Source: Sphingobacterium puteale
GTDB taxonomy: Bacteria > Bacteroidota > Bacteroidia > Sphingobacteriales > Sphingobacteriaceae
Direction: 5' to 3'
Assembly (NCBI RefSeq): GCF_003627955.1
Contig: NZ_RBWS01000013.1
Location: 158,122-222,121 of the forward strand
Length of the DNA stretch: 64,000 nucleotides
Each line of letters begins with the position of its first letter. Positions within the stretch are counted from its first letter, which is position 1. Under the pieces are notes generated by a model. That model was not told the origin of the DNA. It saw only the letters and a program-made list of their open reading frames with translations, and did not search any database. Position numbers and translations under genes: made by a program. Positions 52,401-61,753 of this stretch are shown one piece after another.

Positions 52401-54035
52401 ATGAGAAAATTTCCAGTTATCGTTTTCCTCTTTTCCATGATCTTCATTGCCTGTTCCCCTCAAGAAAAGGTAGATCTGATAGTGCACAACGCCCAAGTGT
52501 ATACCGTTGATTCCACCTTTAGCGCAGCACAAGCATTTGCAGTTAAGGACGGTAAATTTATTGCCATAGGATCAGACGAAGAGATTCAACGAAAGTATAA
52601 AGCCAAAGAAAAAATAGACGCTGCAGGGAAAGCGATCTATCCCGGATTCTATGATGCACACGCGCATCTATTTGATGAAGCCGAACTGATGGATCAGGTC
52701 GACCTCAATGGAGCTGATTCTTTCGAAGAAGTGATTCAACGGGTTAAAAGTTATCAGCAAAAAAATCCCAATAAAACCTGGCTCATCGGGAGTGGCTGGG
52801 ACCAAAATCGCTGGAGAGACAAATCCTTTCCTACAAAAGAACTACTGGATAAAGCTTTCCCAGATATACCGGTGTACCTGATACGGGTAGATTATCACGC
52901 CGCTGTGGTAAACTCCAAAGCCTTAGAATGGGCCAAATTGACAAGCATTCCCCTTATTCATGGTGGCGTTGTCGGTGGAAGTAACAATACACCAAATGGT
53001 CTTTTGATCGACAACGCCATGGATCTGGTCAACAAAACAATCCCGGTACCCAATGAAAAAGAGTACCTGAGAATGTTAAAGCGAACCCAGGACTCATTGC
53101 TTTCTGTGGGCCTTACTTCTATTGTGGATGCCGGTTTATCAAAAGAAAGACTCGACCTCTTAAAAAAATACTACCAGGATGGGGAATTGAAATTTAGGGA
53201 TTATGCCATGATCCTTGGCAATCCGCAGAATATCGACTCATTTATAGCGCAGGGATTTTATGAAACAGACCGACTGGAGATAAAGTCGTTTAAATTACTT
53301 GCAGATGGCGCGTTAGGCTCAAGGGGAGCCTGCCTCCTCGCTCATTATCATGATGCACCTACACATGGCTTTCTTTTACACAGCCCACAGGAATATGAAA
53401 ACATGATCAAAGCGATTGCCGCGAGTAATTTCCAGGCCAACACCCATGCAATCGGCGATTCAGCCAACAGAATTATCCTGGACATCTATGGCAAATATCT
53501 ACAACCACATACAGATCGCAGATGGCGTATTGAACACGCACAGATTATCTCACCATTCGACTTCGATAAATTCCGAAAATTCCAGATTATTCCCTCTGTA
53601 CAGCCAATCCATGCTACATCGGACATGTACTGGGCCAAAGACCGCCTGGGAGAAGAGCGGATGAAAGGAGCCTATGCATACAAGCACCTATTGAAAGCGT
53701 ATGGTAAACTCGCTCTAGGAAGTGATTTCCCTGTTGAACATTTCAATCCGCTATACGGTTTTCACGCAGCCGTGGCCCGCGTTGATAAAAAAGGTTACCC
53801 AGATCAGGGCTTCCAAATGCAAGACGCTATCAGTCGGGAAGATGCATTGCGCGGAATGACAATTTGGGCTGCATACTCCTGCTTTCAGGAGAAAAAACGG
53901 GGAAGCATAGAAGCCGGCAAAGACGCTGATTTTGTTATCCTCGAACACGACATTCTCAAAATACCGAATGAGCAGCTGCGCAACGTGAAAACTTTGCGCA
54001 CCGTCATTGCCGGAGAAACGGTTTTTACACGGTAA
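52401..54035 (+). CDS. Lipoprotein amidohydrolase (YtcJ-like)
   Basis: A 544-residue metal-dependent hydrolase of amidohydrolase family 3. A lipoprotein signal ends in FIAC (Cys18). The metal-binding HxH lies in FYDAHAHLFDEA (about 88-99); further conserved parts are HAIGDSANR, WRIEHAQII and SDFPVEHFNP. The substrate of such proteins is generally unknown (YtcJ-like). The gene is convergent with lipA. Confidence 0.88.
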   Translation: MRKFPVIVFLFSMIFIACSPQEKVDLIVHNAQVYTVDSTFSAAQAFAVKDGKFIAIGSDEEIQRKYKAKEKIDAAGKAIYPGFYDAHAHLFDEAELMDQVDLNGADSFEEVIQRVKSYQQKNPNKTWLIGSGWDQNRWRDKSFPTKELLDKAFPDIPVYLIRVDYHAAVVNSKALEWAKLTSIPLIHGGVVGGSNNTPNGLLIDNAMDLVNKTIPVPNEKEYLRMLKRTQDSLLSVGLTSIVDAGLSKERLDLLKKYYQDGELKFRDYAMILGNPQNIDSFIAQGFYETDRLEIKSFKLLADGALGSRGACLLAHYHDAPTHGFLLHSPQEYENMIKAIAASNFQANTHAIGDSANRIILDIYGKYLQPHTDRRWRIEHAQIISPFDFDKFRKFQIIPSVQPIHATSDMYWAKDRLGEERMKGAYAYKHLLKAYGKLALGSDFPVEHFNPLYGFHAAVARVDKKGYPDQGFQMQDAISREDALRGMTIWAAYSCFQEKKRGSIEAGKDADFVILEHDILKIPNEQLRNVKTLRTVIAGETVFTR

Positions 54036-54131
54036 GCATAAGCTATTTATGCTGAGCAAGTACAAATTGTCGCAGCGCCGCACTTTTATCTGTAAAGAAA
54101 CAGCAAGAACTTGGCGACTCATTATGACAAC

Positions 54132-54170
54132 AGAAGCCTGTATGATATAATCTCACACAGGCTTCTTATA
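54132..54170. terminator. Hairpin between convergent genes
   Basis: A perfect 10-bp stem AGAAGCCTGT/ACAGGCTTCT with a 15-nt loop. The T-rich tail is weak (TTATATAT), and the position between amidohydrolase and lipA suggests it ends one or both. Confidence 0.6.
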
Positions 54171-54230
54171 TATCAACACGAAAACAGCACCTGTTTTCCT
54201 TGACTTGAAGTCTAACTGTTTAACACGTTA

Positions 54231-55112
54231 TTATTGCATATCGAACAAATGCTTTTCAGCATGGTAAGATGAACGAACCAAAGGTCCAGATTCAACATAT
54301 TTGAATCCCATTTCCAAACCAATTTTTTGATATTTTTCAAATTGAGCTGGTGTGATAAATTCAATAACGGGATGATGTGCTTTCGTTGGCTGTAAGTATT
54401 GTCCAAGTGTCAAAATATGAACACCAACATTATATAAGTCCTGCATTGCTTCAATGACGTCTTCTTCCGTTTCACCGAGACCAAGCATGATGCCTGATTT
54501 TGTACGAAGGCCTGCTTCGGAAATCCGACGCAAACATTCCAAAGAACGATCATATTTCGCCTGGATACGCACTTCTCTAGTTAGACGGCGAACTGTTTCC
54601 AAGTTATGTGAAACGACCTCAGGGCGAACTGCAATGACACGGTCCAGATTGTCCCATTGCCCTTTGAAATCTGGCAATAGCGTTTCCAGGGTTGTCTCGG
54701 GGCTCTCTCTACGGATGGCATTTATTGTTTCGGCCCAAATCGTCGAACCACCATCTTTCAGATCATCACGGTCAACAGAGGTGATGACACAATGTTTGAC
54801 CTGCATTAGCTTCACTGAGTTTGCGACCCTGTTAGGCTCATCCAAATCGACCGCTAGAGGACGACCTGTTGCCACAGCGCAAAACGAACATGATCGCGTA
54901 CAGATATTGCCTAAGATCATGAAGGTCGCTGTTCCCGCCCCCCAACACTCACCCATATTTGGACAATTTCCACTCTCACAAATGGTATGCAATTTATGTT
55001 CATCAACAAGACTTCTGACATGTCTATACTCTTTACCAACAGGCAATTTGACACGCAACCAATCGGGCTTGCGTTGTGCAGGAGTTGCCGGAATAACTGG
55101 AAGTTCAATCAT
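54231..55112 (-). CDS. lipA: Lipoyl synthase
   Basis: A 293-residue radical-SAM enzyme inserting sulfur into octanoyl groups to make lipoate. Both Fe-S clusters are seen: the auxiliary one in CESGNCPNMGEC (about 45-56) and the radical-SAM CxxxCxxC in CTRSCSFC (about 71-78). The end VESGPLVRSSYHAEKHLF is typical. It is divergent from the GH20 gene, with 150 bp between starts. Confidence 0.96.
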   Translation of the reverse strand: MIELPVIPATPAQRKPDWLRVKLPVGKEYRHVRSLVDEHKLHTICESGNCPNMGECWGAGTATFMILGNICTRSCSFCAVATGRPLAVDLDEPNRVANSVKLMQVKHCVITSVDRDDLKDGGSTIWAETINAIRRESPETTLETLLPDFKGQWDNLDRVIAVRPEVVSHNLETVRRLTREVRIQAKYDRSLECLRRISEAGLRTKSGIMLGLGETEEDVIEAMQDLYNVGVHILTLGQYLQPTKAHHPVIEFITPAQFEKYQKIGLEMGFKYVESGPLVRSSYHAEKHLFDMQ

Positions 55113-55262
55113 ACAACAAAGTTAAGGATTAAAAATGTAATTTCTATCCGGCAATTTGTTGGATTTATATCATAAAAGCTTATCGAATAACAGCAATAAT
55201 AGAATAATGAAACAAAAATTAGGATATTTGTGTTGATTATCTATTGATCTAACTACTTTACT

Positions 55263-57521
55263 ATGCGATTGAGTCGATCCTTATCCCTTTTATTGCTTGG
55301 GGGAACCTGCATTTTTAGCGCTCAGGCCCAAACTAATTTTGATCTAATTCCCAAGCCATCCAAGGTGACCGTAGCGTCCGGAATATATAACATCCCCACA
55401 CAGCTCTCCGTTATTGTTTCGGATGATTTTCAAGCTGCGGCACAATTGCTTACTGAGCACCCCGCGATCAAAGGCTTAGCGGTTGAAGTACTGAAGAAAA
55501 ACAAAAAAGCACCGAAAGAAGGCTTTCGTATCGTAAAGGCTGTTGATGCAGACAACCTCAGCAAAAATGCCTATTCAATTCAAATTGATGAAAAAGGTCT
55601 TCTGCTCAAAGCCTGGGATACGCCGCAGGTCATCAATGGGATTTATACCTTGATTCAGTTAGGCTACCTCCAAGCTGAGCCCAGCAAAATAGCATTTGCG
55701 ACAATCGTTGATGAACCTCGTTTTTCCTATCGCGGGCTTCATTTAGACGTTTCCCGTCATTTTATGCCGCTTTCTTTCGTAAAGAAATATATCGACGTCA
55801 TGGCCATTTATAAGTTCAATAACTTTCACTGGCACTTGACAGATGGAGCCGGATGGCGACTGGAGATTAAAAAATATCCGGAATTAACACAAAAGGCTGC
55901 CTGGCGTACACATGCGCATTGGAAAGATTGGTGGAACAATGGCCGTCAATATGTAGAAAAAGGAAATCCGAATGCCAGTGGTGGCTTTTATACACAGGAA
56001 GAAGCGCGCGAACTGGTCGACTACGCTGCCCGAAAAGGCATCAATGTCATTCCGGAAATAGAAATGCCCGGACACTCGGAAGAGGTATTAGCTGTATATC
56101 CCGAACTTTCCTGTTCAGGGAAACCCTACAGCCAAAGCGAGTTTTGCATCGGCAATGAAAAGACTTTTGAGTTCCTAAAAAATGTACTGGATGAAGTACT
56201 CACCATATTCCCTTCCCAATACATCCATATTGGCGGGGACGAAGCCGAAAAGAAACATTGGGAAAAATGTCCAAAAGACCAGGCCCTGATGCAAAAGGAA
56301 GGTTTAAAATCAGTTGATGAATTACAAAGCTATGCCATCAAGCAAATGGATTTATACCTGCAATCAAAGGGCCGAAAGCTTATCGGCTGGGATGAAATTT
56401 TACAAGGTGGTCTGACTGAAGGTGCCACGGTCATGAGCTGGCGCGGCGAAGAAGGCGGAATAAAAGCGGCAAATGCCGGCCATGATGTCATTATGACTCC
56501 CGGTTCACACCTGTATTTTGATTCTTATCAGACCGATCCAAGGACACAACCCGAAGCAATTGGCGGATACCTAACCCTGGATAAGGTATATTCTTATGAC
56601 CCTATTCCAAACGCGATACAAACGGACAAGGTGAAACACATCCTGGGTGCACAAGCTAATATTTGGACAGAATATGTCCCAACGACAGAGCATGTCGAAT
56701 ATATGGTATTTCCACGTGCTTTAGCCTTGTCAGAAGTCAGTTGGACAAATAAAGACGCAAAAAGCTGGCCGGACTTTCAACGAAGAATACAATCACACTA
56801 TAAGCTGCTGCAGGAACTGAATCTGAACTATTACCGCCCCTCGTTCAATGTTGCCTATACAGCATCATATAATGCGATTAAAAACAACAGCAAGATTACG
56901 CTTACAACGGAGCAACTAAAAACGGATCAGATCCGTTATACCATTGATGGGAGTGAGCCTACGATTCAGTCTACGCCCTATACAGGTCCGTTTGAACTGA
57001 GCTCAACAGGGCATATTAATGCAGCATACTTTCAGGACTCTATCAAAATAGGCCCAACATTATCCTTTGATATTGATATTCATCGTGCCATTGGAAAAAA
57101 AGTAACATACAACACCCAGTGGTCAGGATATCCAGCGCAAAAAGATTCGACTTTAACCAATGGACTAATGGGAGGCCTTTCTTATCACGATGGTCAATGG
57201 CAGGGGTTTACCAGCCCGATCGATGTGGTCGTTGATTTGGAAAGAAGGGAAGAAATCCATCAAGTTGCCATGAATTTCATGCAAATGATAGGCCCCGGAG
57301 TTTATATGCCCGGGGAAATGGAGGTTCTCGTTTCTGACAATGGTCGGACATTCCGTTCCATAGGGACAGTAAAAAACGATGTATCCGATACAGAATCCAA
57401 ATTAACATTTAAACGCTTCGAGCTGAAACTCAATAAAGCGCAGCAGGCACGCTACATAAAAATCAAAGCTAGCAATCCGAAAAAAGGATATTTATTTACA
57501 GACGAAATCATTGTTTATTAA
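55263..57521 (+). CDS. Secreted GH20 beta-N-acetylhexosaminidase
   Basis: A 752-residue glycosidase with signal peptide (to about 22, ...CIFSAQAQ), an N-terminal GH20b-like domain, the GH20 catalytic barrel with Asp326-Glu327 in HIGGDEAEK (acid/base Glu) and HWHLTDGAGW. A chitobiase-type C-terminal segment (TIDGSEPTIQSTPYTGPF) and a discoidin-like tail (about 615-752) follow. It cleaves terminal GlcNAc or GalNAc from glycans in the periplasm or on the cell surface. It is divergent from lipA and ends in a hairpin. Confidence 0.93.
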   Translation: MRLSRSLSLLLLGGTCIFSAQAQTNFDLIPKPSKVTVASGIYNIPTQLSVIVSDDFQAAAQLLTEHPAIKGLAVEVLKKNKKAPKEGFRIVKAVDADNLSKNAYSIQIDEKGLLLKAWDTPQVINGIYTLIQLGYLQAEPSKIAFATIVDEPRFSYRGLHLDVSRHFMPLSFVKKYIDVMAIYKFNNFHWHLTDGAGWRLEIKKYPELTQKAAWRTHAHWKDWWNNGRQYVEKGNPNASGGFYTQEEARELVDYAARKGINVIPEIEMPGHSEEVLAVYPELSCSGKPYSQSEFCIGNEKTFEFLKNVLDEVLTIFPSQYIHIGGDEAEKKHWEKCPKDQALMQKEGLKSVDELQSYAIKQMDLYLQSKGRKLIGWDEILQGGLTEGATVMSWRGEEGGIKAANAGHDVIMTPGSHLYFDSYQTDPRTQPEAIGGYLTLDKVYSYDPIPNAIQTDKVKHILGAQANIWTEYVPTTEHVEYMVFPRALALSEVSWTNKDAKSWPDFQRRIQSHYKLLQELNLNYYRPSFNVAYTASYNAIKNNSKITLTTEQLKTDQIRYTIDGSEPTIQSTPYTGPFELSSTGHINAAYFQDSIKIGPTLSFDIDIHRAIGKKVTYNTQWSGYPAQKDSTLTNGLMGGLSYHDGQWQGFTSPIDVVVDLERREEIHQVAMNFMQMIGPGVYMPGEMEVLVSDNGRTFRSIGTVKNDVSDTESKLTFKRFELKLNKAQQARYIKIKASNPKKGYLFTDEIIVY

Positions 57522-57541
57522 CAGAAAATAAGCGATTCCCG

Positions 57542-57591
57542 ATACTAGTTGGAGCACCAATTCCTTACGTTTTCCAACTAGTATTCCTATT
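57542..57591 (+). terminator. Probable terminator after GH20 gene
   Basis: A 12-bp stem ATACTAGTTGGA/TCCAACTAGTAT with a 19-nt loop and a T-containing tail. The long loop lowers confidence. Confidence 0.6.
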
Positions 57592-57650
57592 TTCAAGACC
57601 ACTTTTCCAATAAAGCATATTTTATTTTGAAATATTCTTAAAATAAATAC

Positions 57651-57680
57651 TTCATTTTCAAAATTTAAAATGTAACTTTG
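57651..57680 (+). promoter_or_regulatory. Putative carB promoter
   Basis: TAACTTTG (57673-57680) is an exact -7 match, with TTC (57651-57653) 19 bp upstream. The implied 5' leader is about 95 nt. Confidence 0.65.
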
Positions 57681-57683
57681 CAC

Positions 57684-57701
57684 TCCGACAAAGCAGTCGG
57701 A
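57684..57701 (+). other. Hairpin at the predicted 5' end of carB mRNA
   Basis: A 6-bp stem TCCGAC/GTCGGA with an AAAGCA loop begins 4 nt after the -7 box. A stabilising 5' hairpin or a regulatory leader element is possible; nothing known matches it. Confidence 0.35.
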
Positions 57702-57781
57702 ATGACCCTTCCCCATGAGCTATTTTTGATTGTCTTTGCTCAGATTTACAATAGGAAATTTAATTTTTTGAACTAGATATA

Positions 57782-60601
57782 ATGCCAAGAAACACTTCCA
57801 TTAAGTCGGTTTTAATCATCGGATCAGGTCCCATCGTTATCGGTCAAGCTTGTGAATTTGATTATTCTGGATCTCAAGCATCCCTTTCATTGAAAGAAGA
57901 AGGTATTGAAGTATCCATCATCAACTCAAACCCTGCAACAATCATGACGGACAAAGTTGTTGCAGACAATGTCTACTTACTTCCATTAACATGCGAAAGT
58001 ATTGAAGAGATATTGCAAAAACATAACATTGACGCAGTACTTCCTACCATGGGTGGTCAGACCGCTTTGAACTTATGTATCGAAGCTTCCAATCTGGGCC
58101 TTTGGGAAAAATACAACGTTCGTGTAATCGGTGTTGATGTTGCTGCCATTGAAAAAACTGAAAACCGTGAAGAATTCCGTCAATTAATGGTTGATATCGG
58201 TGTAGGTGTTGCAAAATCCAAAATTGCTAACTCTTTCCTTGAAGGTAAAGAAGCTGCACAAGAAATTGGTTATCCTCTTGTTATTCGTCCTTCCTATACA
58301 CTCGCAGGTACCGGAGGTGGATTTGTGCATAGAAAAGAAGATTTTGATGCAGCTTTAAACAGAGGTTTGCATGCTTCACCAACACATGAAGTTTTGGTAG
58401 AACAAGCTGTATTGGGTTGGAAAGAGTTCGAGTTGGAATTACTTCGCGATACCAACGACAATGTCATCATTATCTGTACCATTGAGAACTTTGACCCGAT
58501 GGGTATCCACACCGGAGACTCCATCACAGTTGCGCCAGGTATGACATTATCAGACAAATGCTACCAAGATATGCGTAATCAAGCGATCTTGATGATGCGT
58601 TCGATTGGTAACTTCGCCGGTGGATGTAACGTTCAGTTCTCTGTTAATCCAGAAAATGAAGAAATTATTGCGATCGAAATCAATCCACGTGTATCACGCT
58701 CTTCAGCTTTAGCATCGAAAGCAACTGGTTATCCAATTGCAAAGATTGCGGCTAAATTAGCCATCGGATACAACTTGGATGAGTTGCAAAATCAGATTAC
58801 AAAAACAACCTCAGCATATTTCGAACCAACGCTAGATTATGTTATCGTAAAAATCCCGCGTTTCAACTTTGACAAATTCAAAGGTGCAAACAAGGAATTA
58901 GGTCTTCAAATGAAAGCTGTAGGTGAAGTGATGGCGATCGGCCGTACATTTATCGAAGCTTTACAGAAAGCATGTCAGTCTCTTGAAACTGGTCGTGCAG
59001 GTTTAGGTGCTGATGGTCGTCAATGGAGAAATCTGGACGAGATCATGGATAGCCTAGAGCATCCAAGCGGTGACCGTCTATTCCATATCAAAGATGCATT
59101 CGAATTAGGTGTTCCTTTGGAATCTATCCGCAAAGCGACACGTATCGACAAATGGTTCTTGGTACAGATCCAAGAGTTGGTACACCTTGAGCAAGAATTA
59201 CGTCGTTATCAATTGAATAACATTCCACGCGATTTCTTCATGACCTTAAAACAAAAAGGTTATTCAGATGTACAGATTGCCTGGTTATTAGGTAATGTAA
59301 CGGAAGATCAGGTATATGACCGCCGTAAGGAACTAGGCATCAACCGTGTTTACAAAATGGTTGATACTTGTGCAGCGGAATTCCCTGCACAGACCCCATA
59401 TTACTATTCGACATTCGAAGAAGAAAACGAATCCATTTCTTCAGACAGAAAGAAAATCATCGTTTTAGGTTCAGGTCCAAACCGTATCGGTCAAGGTATC
59501 GAGTTCGATTACTCTTGTGTACACGGATTATTGGCTGCGAAAGAATGTGGTTACGAGGCAATCATGGTGAACTGTAACCCTGAGACAGTATCAACAGATT
59601 TCAATATGGCAGACAAGTTATACTTCGAACCCGTATTCTGGGAGCATGTCCGTGAGATCATCGAACTGGAAAAACCAGAAGGTGTAATCGTTCAATTAGG
59701 TGGGCAGACAGCACTTAAAATGGCTGAGCGTTTGGAGCAACTTGGTGTAAAAATCATTGGTACATCATTCGAGAATATGGACTTGGCAGAAGACCGCGGC
59801 CGTTTCTCTGATCTATTGAAAGAATTAAATATTCCATATCCAAAATATGGCGTAGCTACCTCGGCAGAAGAGGCTTTACAAGTAGCCAACGAAGTTGGTT
59901 ATCCAGTATTGGTTCGCCCTTCCTATGTATTGGGTGGACAAGGGATGAGCATAGTCATCAATGATGAAGACCTGGAAAAAGCGGTTGTTAACTTATTGAA
60001 AAACCTTCCCGGTAACCATATCCTGATCGACCATTTCTTGGATCGCGCTGAAGAAGCAGAATCAGATTCAATCTGTGATGGTGAAGATGTACATATCATC
60101 GGTATGATGGAACACATTGAGCCTGCAGGTATTCACTCCGGAGACTCATCGGCGGTATTACCTCCATTCGGCCTCTCACAAGCTGTTCAGGATAAGATGG
60201 AAGAATACTCCATCAAATTAGCAAAAGCGTTGAATGTACGTGGTCTACTAAACATCCAATTTGCTGTAAAAGGTGAGAATGTGTATGTCATCGAAGCTAA
60301 TCCACGTGCATCACGTACAGTTCCTTTTATCGCAAAAGCGTATGATGTTCCTTACATCAACATCGCGACAAAAGTGATGTTAGGTGTCAATAAATTGAGT
60401 GACTTCACAATCGAACGTAAATTGAAAGGATATGCAATTAAAGAACCAGTATTCTCCTTCAATAAATTCCCTGAAGTAGACAAACAATTAGGCCCTGAAA
60501 TGAAATCAACCGGTGAAGCGATCCGCTTTATCAAAGATCTTCAAGATCCATATTTCAGAGAATTGTACAATCAAAAATCAATGTTTTTGAATGCACAATA
60601 A
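57782..60601 (+). CDS. carB: Carbamoyl-phosphate synthase large subunit, lacking the C-terminal allosteric domain
   Basis: A 939-residue ATP-grasp tandem synthase making carbamoyl phosphate for pyrimidine and arginine synthesis, with two homologous halves (about 1-400 and 550-935) and the oligomerisation part between. The start MPRNTSIKSVLIIGSGPIVIGQ, the GGQTALNL motif, and the second-half GGQTALKM are clear. E. coli CarB has 1073 residues; here the protein ends shortly after PEMKSTGEAIRFIKDL, so the MGS-like allosteric domain (about 130 residues) is absent. carA is not adjacent. The protein is complete up to the terminator hairpin, so this is not a truncation by the window. Confidence 0.95.
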   Translation: MPRNTSIKSVLIIGSGPIVIGQACEFDYSGSQASLSLKEEGIEVSIINSNPATIMTDKVVADNVYLLPLTCESIEEILQKHNIDAVLPTMGGQTALNLCIEASNLGLWEKYNVRVIGVDVAAIEKTENREEFRQLMVDIGVGVAKSKIANSFLEGKEAAQEIGYPLVIRPSYTLAGTGGGFVHRKEDFDAALNRGLHASPTHEVLVEQAVLGWKEFELELLRDTNDNVIIICTIENFDPMGIHTGDSITVAPGMTLSDKCYQDMRNQAILMMRSIGNFAGGCNVQFSVNPENEEIIAIEINPRVSRSSALASKATGYPIAKIAAKLAIGYNLDELQNQITKTTSAYFEPTLDYVIVKIPRFNFDKFKGANKELGLQMKAVGEVMAIGRTFIEALQKACQSLETGRAGLGADGRQWRNLDEIMDSLEHPSGDRLFHIKDAFELGVPLESIRKATRIDKWFLVQIQELVHLEQELRRYQLNNIPRDFFMTLKQKGYSDVQIAWLLGNVTEDQVYDRRKELGINRVYKMVDTCAAEFPAQTPYYYSTFEEENESISSDRKKIIVLGSGPNRIGQGIEFDYSCVHGLLAAKECGYEAIMVNCNPETVSTDFNMADKLYFEPVFWEHVREIIELEKPEGVIVQLGGQTALKMAERLEQLGVKIIGTSFENMDLAEDRGRFSDLLKELNIPYPKYGVATSAEEALQVANEVGYPVLVRPSYVLGGQGMSIVINDEDLEKAVVNLLKNLPGNHILIDHFLDRAEEAESDSICDGEDVHIIGMMEHIEPAGIHSGDSSAVLPPFGLSQAVQDKMEEYSIKLAKALNVRGLLNIQFAVKGENVYVIEANPRASRTVPFIAKAYDVPYINIATKVMLGVNKLSDFTIERKLKGYAIKEPVFSFNKFPEVDKQLGPEMKSTGEAIRFIKDLQDPYFRELYNQKSMFLNAQ

Positions 60602-60610
60602 CGCGTCATT

Positions 60611-60655
60611 ATAAAATAGAAAGGGCTTGCATTTTGCAAGCCCTTTCTATTTTAT
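60611..60655. terminator. Bidirectional terminator between carB and SUMF1-like gene
   Basis: A perfect 20-bp stem (60611-60630 and 60636-60655) with a 5-nt loop; A-rich and T-rich edges. The stop codon of the minus-strand gene (60647-60649) lies inside it. Confidence 0.95.
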
Positions 60656-61684
60656 ATCTTTAACACATCGGAAACCGACATTATTTGTCGGGCTATTGAC
60701 CTCCCCTTTTCCCCTGCTCCCCGCTTTATAACGTTCACAATATTGATCATTACAGAGAAATGATCCACCACGCTGAACACGTTTTTCAAGATTAGGTTCC
60801 TGTGGATCATAGGAGTTTTCAGGTCCTTTGGGATTTGCCACCGCGCTACTCTTGTAATAATCCGGACGGTAGTAATCGGAGCACCACTCCCAGACATTCC
60901 CTTCCATATCATAGAGTCCCAATGCATTCGCCTGAAAAGATTTTACGGGAGCGGCTCCCTCGTATCCATCTTCTTTTGAGTCTTCAACCGGAAATTTTCC
61001 TTGGTATATATTCGCTGCCCACTTGCCATTGGGTTTAAGTTCTTTTCCCCAATAGTACAGGTCTTCGTTCGTATCCCTACCCGAGCGGGCAGCATATTCC
61101 CATTCCGCCTCTGTAGGCAATCTTTTCCCCGCCCATTTTGCATAAGCAGCAGCATCTTCGTAGGCGACTTGAACAACGGGGTAATTCATTTTATCTTCTA
61201 TTGAACTATTGGGTCCTTCAGGATGCTGCCAATTTGCGCCAGGAATATATTCCCACCACATCAGATAATTATTTAAAGAGTTGAGTTCTTTGGGTTTTGA
61301 AAATACAGCTGAACCAGGGACAAGCATATTCGGATCAACACCGGGAAAATCCTTTGAGTCAAGCTTTCGCTCAGCTACGGTCACATATCCAGTCTCTTTT
61401 ACAAATTGAGCAAATTGTGCATTTGTAACTTCATGCTCATCCATATAAAATGAATGGAGTTCTACAGTATGTACAGGTTTACTATCTTCGAAATTCGAAC
61501 TTCCCATCAGAAATTTACCACCTTCAATTAAAACCATCTTTCCCGTAGCATTACTGCTTTGTTTGGCTAACTGAGATTTGATCATTCCGGCCCGGGTAGG
61601 TATATTTTCACCGACACAGCATGAAAGGGTATCTTTTGTGGAAAATATAGATAGACAGGTAACTAGCGTCAGATTGATTAACAT
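60647..61684 (-). CDS. Formylglycine-generating-enzyme-like (SUMF1) exported protein
   Basis: A 345-residue protein with a hydrophobic N-terminus and a SUMF1/FGE-sulfatase-modifying domain (about 50-345: VLIEGGKFLMGSSNFEDSKP, EVTNAQFAQFVKETG, LPTEAEWEYAARSG, GLYDMEGNVWEWCSDYY, RGGSFLCN, NVGFRCVKD). Bacteroidota also use this fold in gliding proteins GldJ/GldK. The Cys pair of true formylglycine enzymes is not clearly assigned, so a non-enzymatic role is possible. The ATG at 61684 is chosen: the open frame begins at TTG 61732, but a terminator hairpin lies between. It follows the GH109 gene. Confidence 0.82.
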   Translation of the reverse strand: MLINLTLVTCLSIFSTKDTLSCCVGENIPTRAGMIKSQLAKQSSNATGKMVLIEGGKFLMGSSNFEDSKPVHTVELHSFYMDEHEVTNAQFAQFVKETGYVTVAERKLDSKDFPGVDPNMLVPGSAVFSKPKELNSLNNYLMWWEYIPGANWQHPEGPNSSIEDKMNYPVVQVAYEDAAAYAKWAGKRLPTEAEWEYAARSGRDTNEDLYYWGKELKPNGKWAANIYQGKFPVEDSKEDGYEGAAPVKSFQANALGLYDMEGNVWEWCSDYYRPDYYKSSAVANPKGPENSYDPQEPNLEKRVQRGGSFLCNDQYCERYKAGSRGKGEVNSPTNNVGFRCVKDIK

Positions 61685-61701
61685 ACCTAAAGATAAACAT
61701 A

Positions 61702-61729
61702 AAAGGGGAACAATAAAATGCTCCCCTTT
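61702..61729 (-). terminator. Terminator after GH109 gene
   Basis: On the minus strand, AAAGGGGA/TCCCCTTT 8-bp stem with a 12-nt loop followed by a T-containing tail. It separates the GH109 gene from the SUMF1-like gene and argues against a TTG start at 61732. Confidence 0.7.
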
Positions 61730-61753
61730 CAATTATTGACTTAGATGCACAAT

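Noticed and set aside
54454..55125. A 223-codon frame opposite lipA
   Set aside because: Antisense shadow of lipA; lipA has complete Fe-S motifs.
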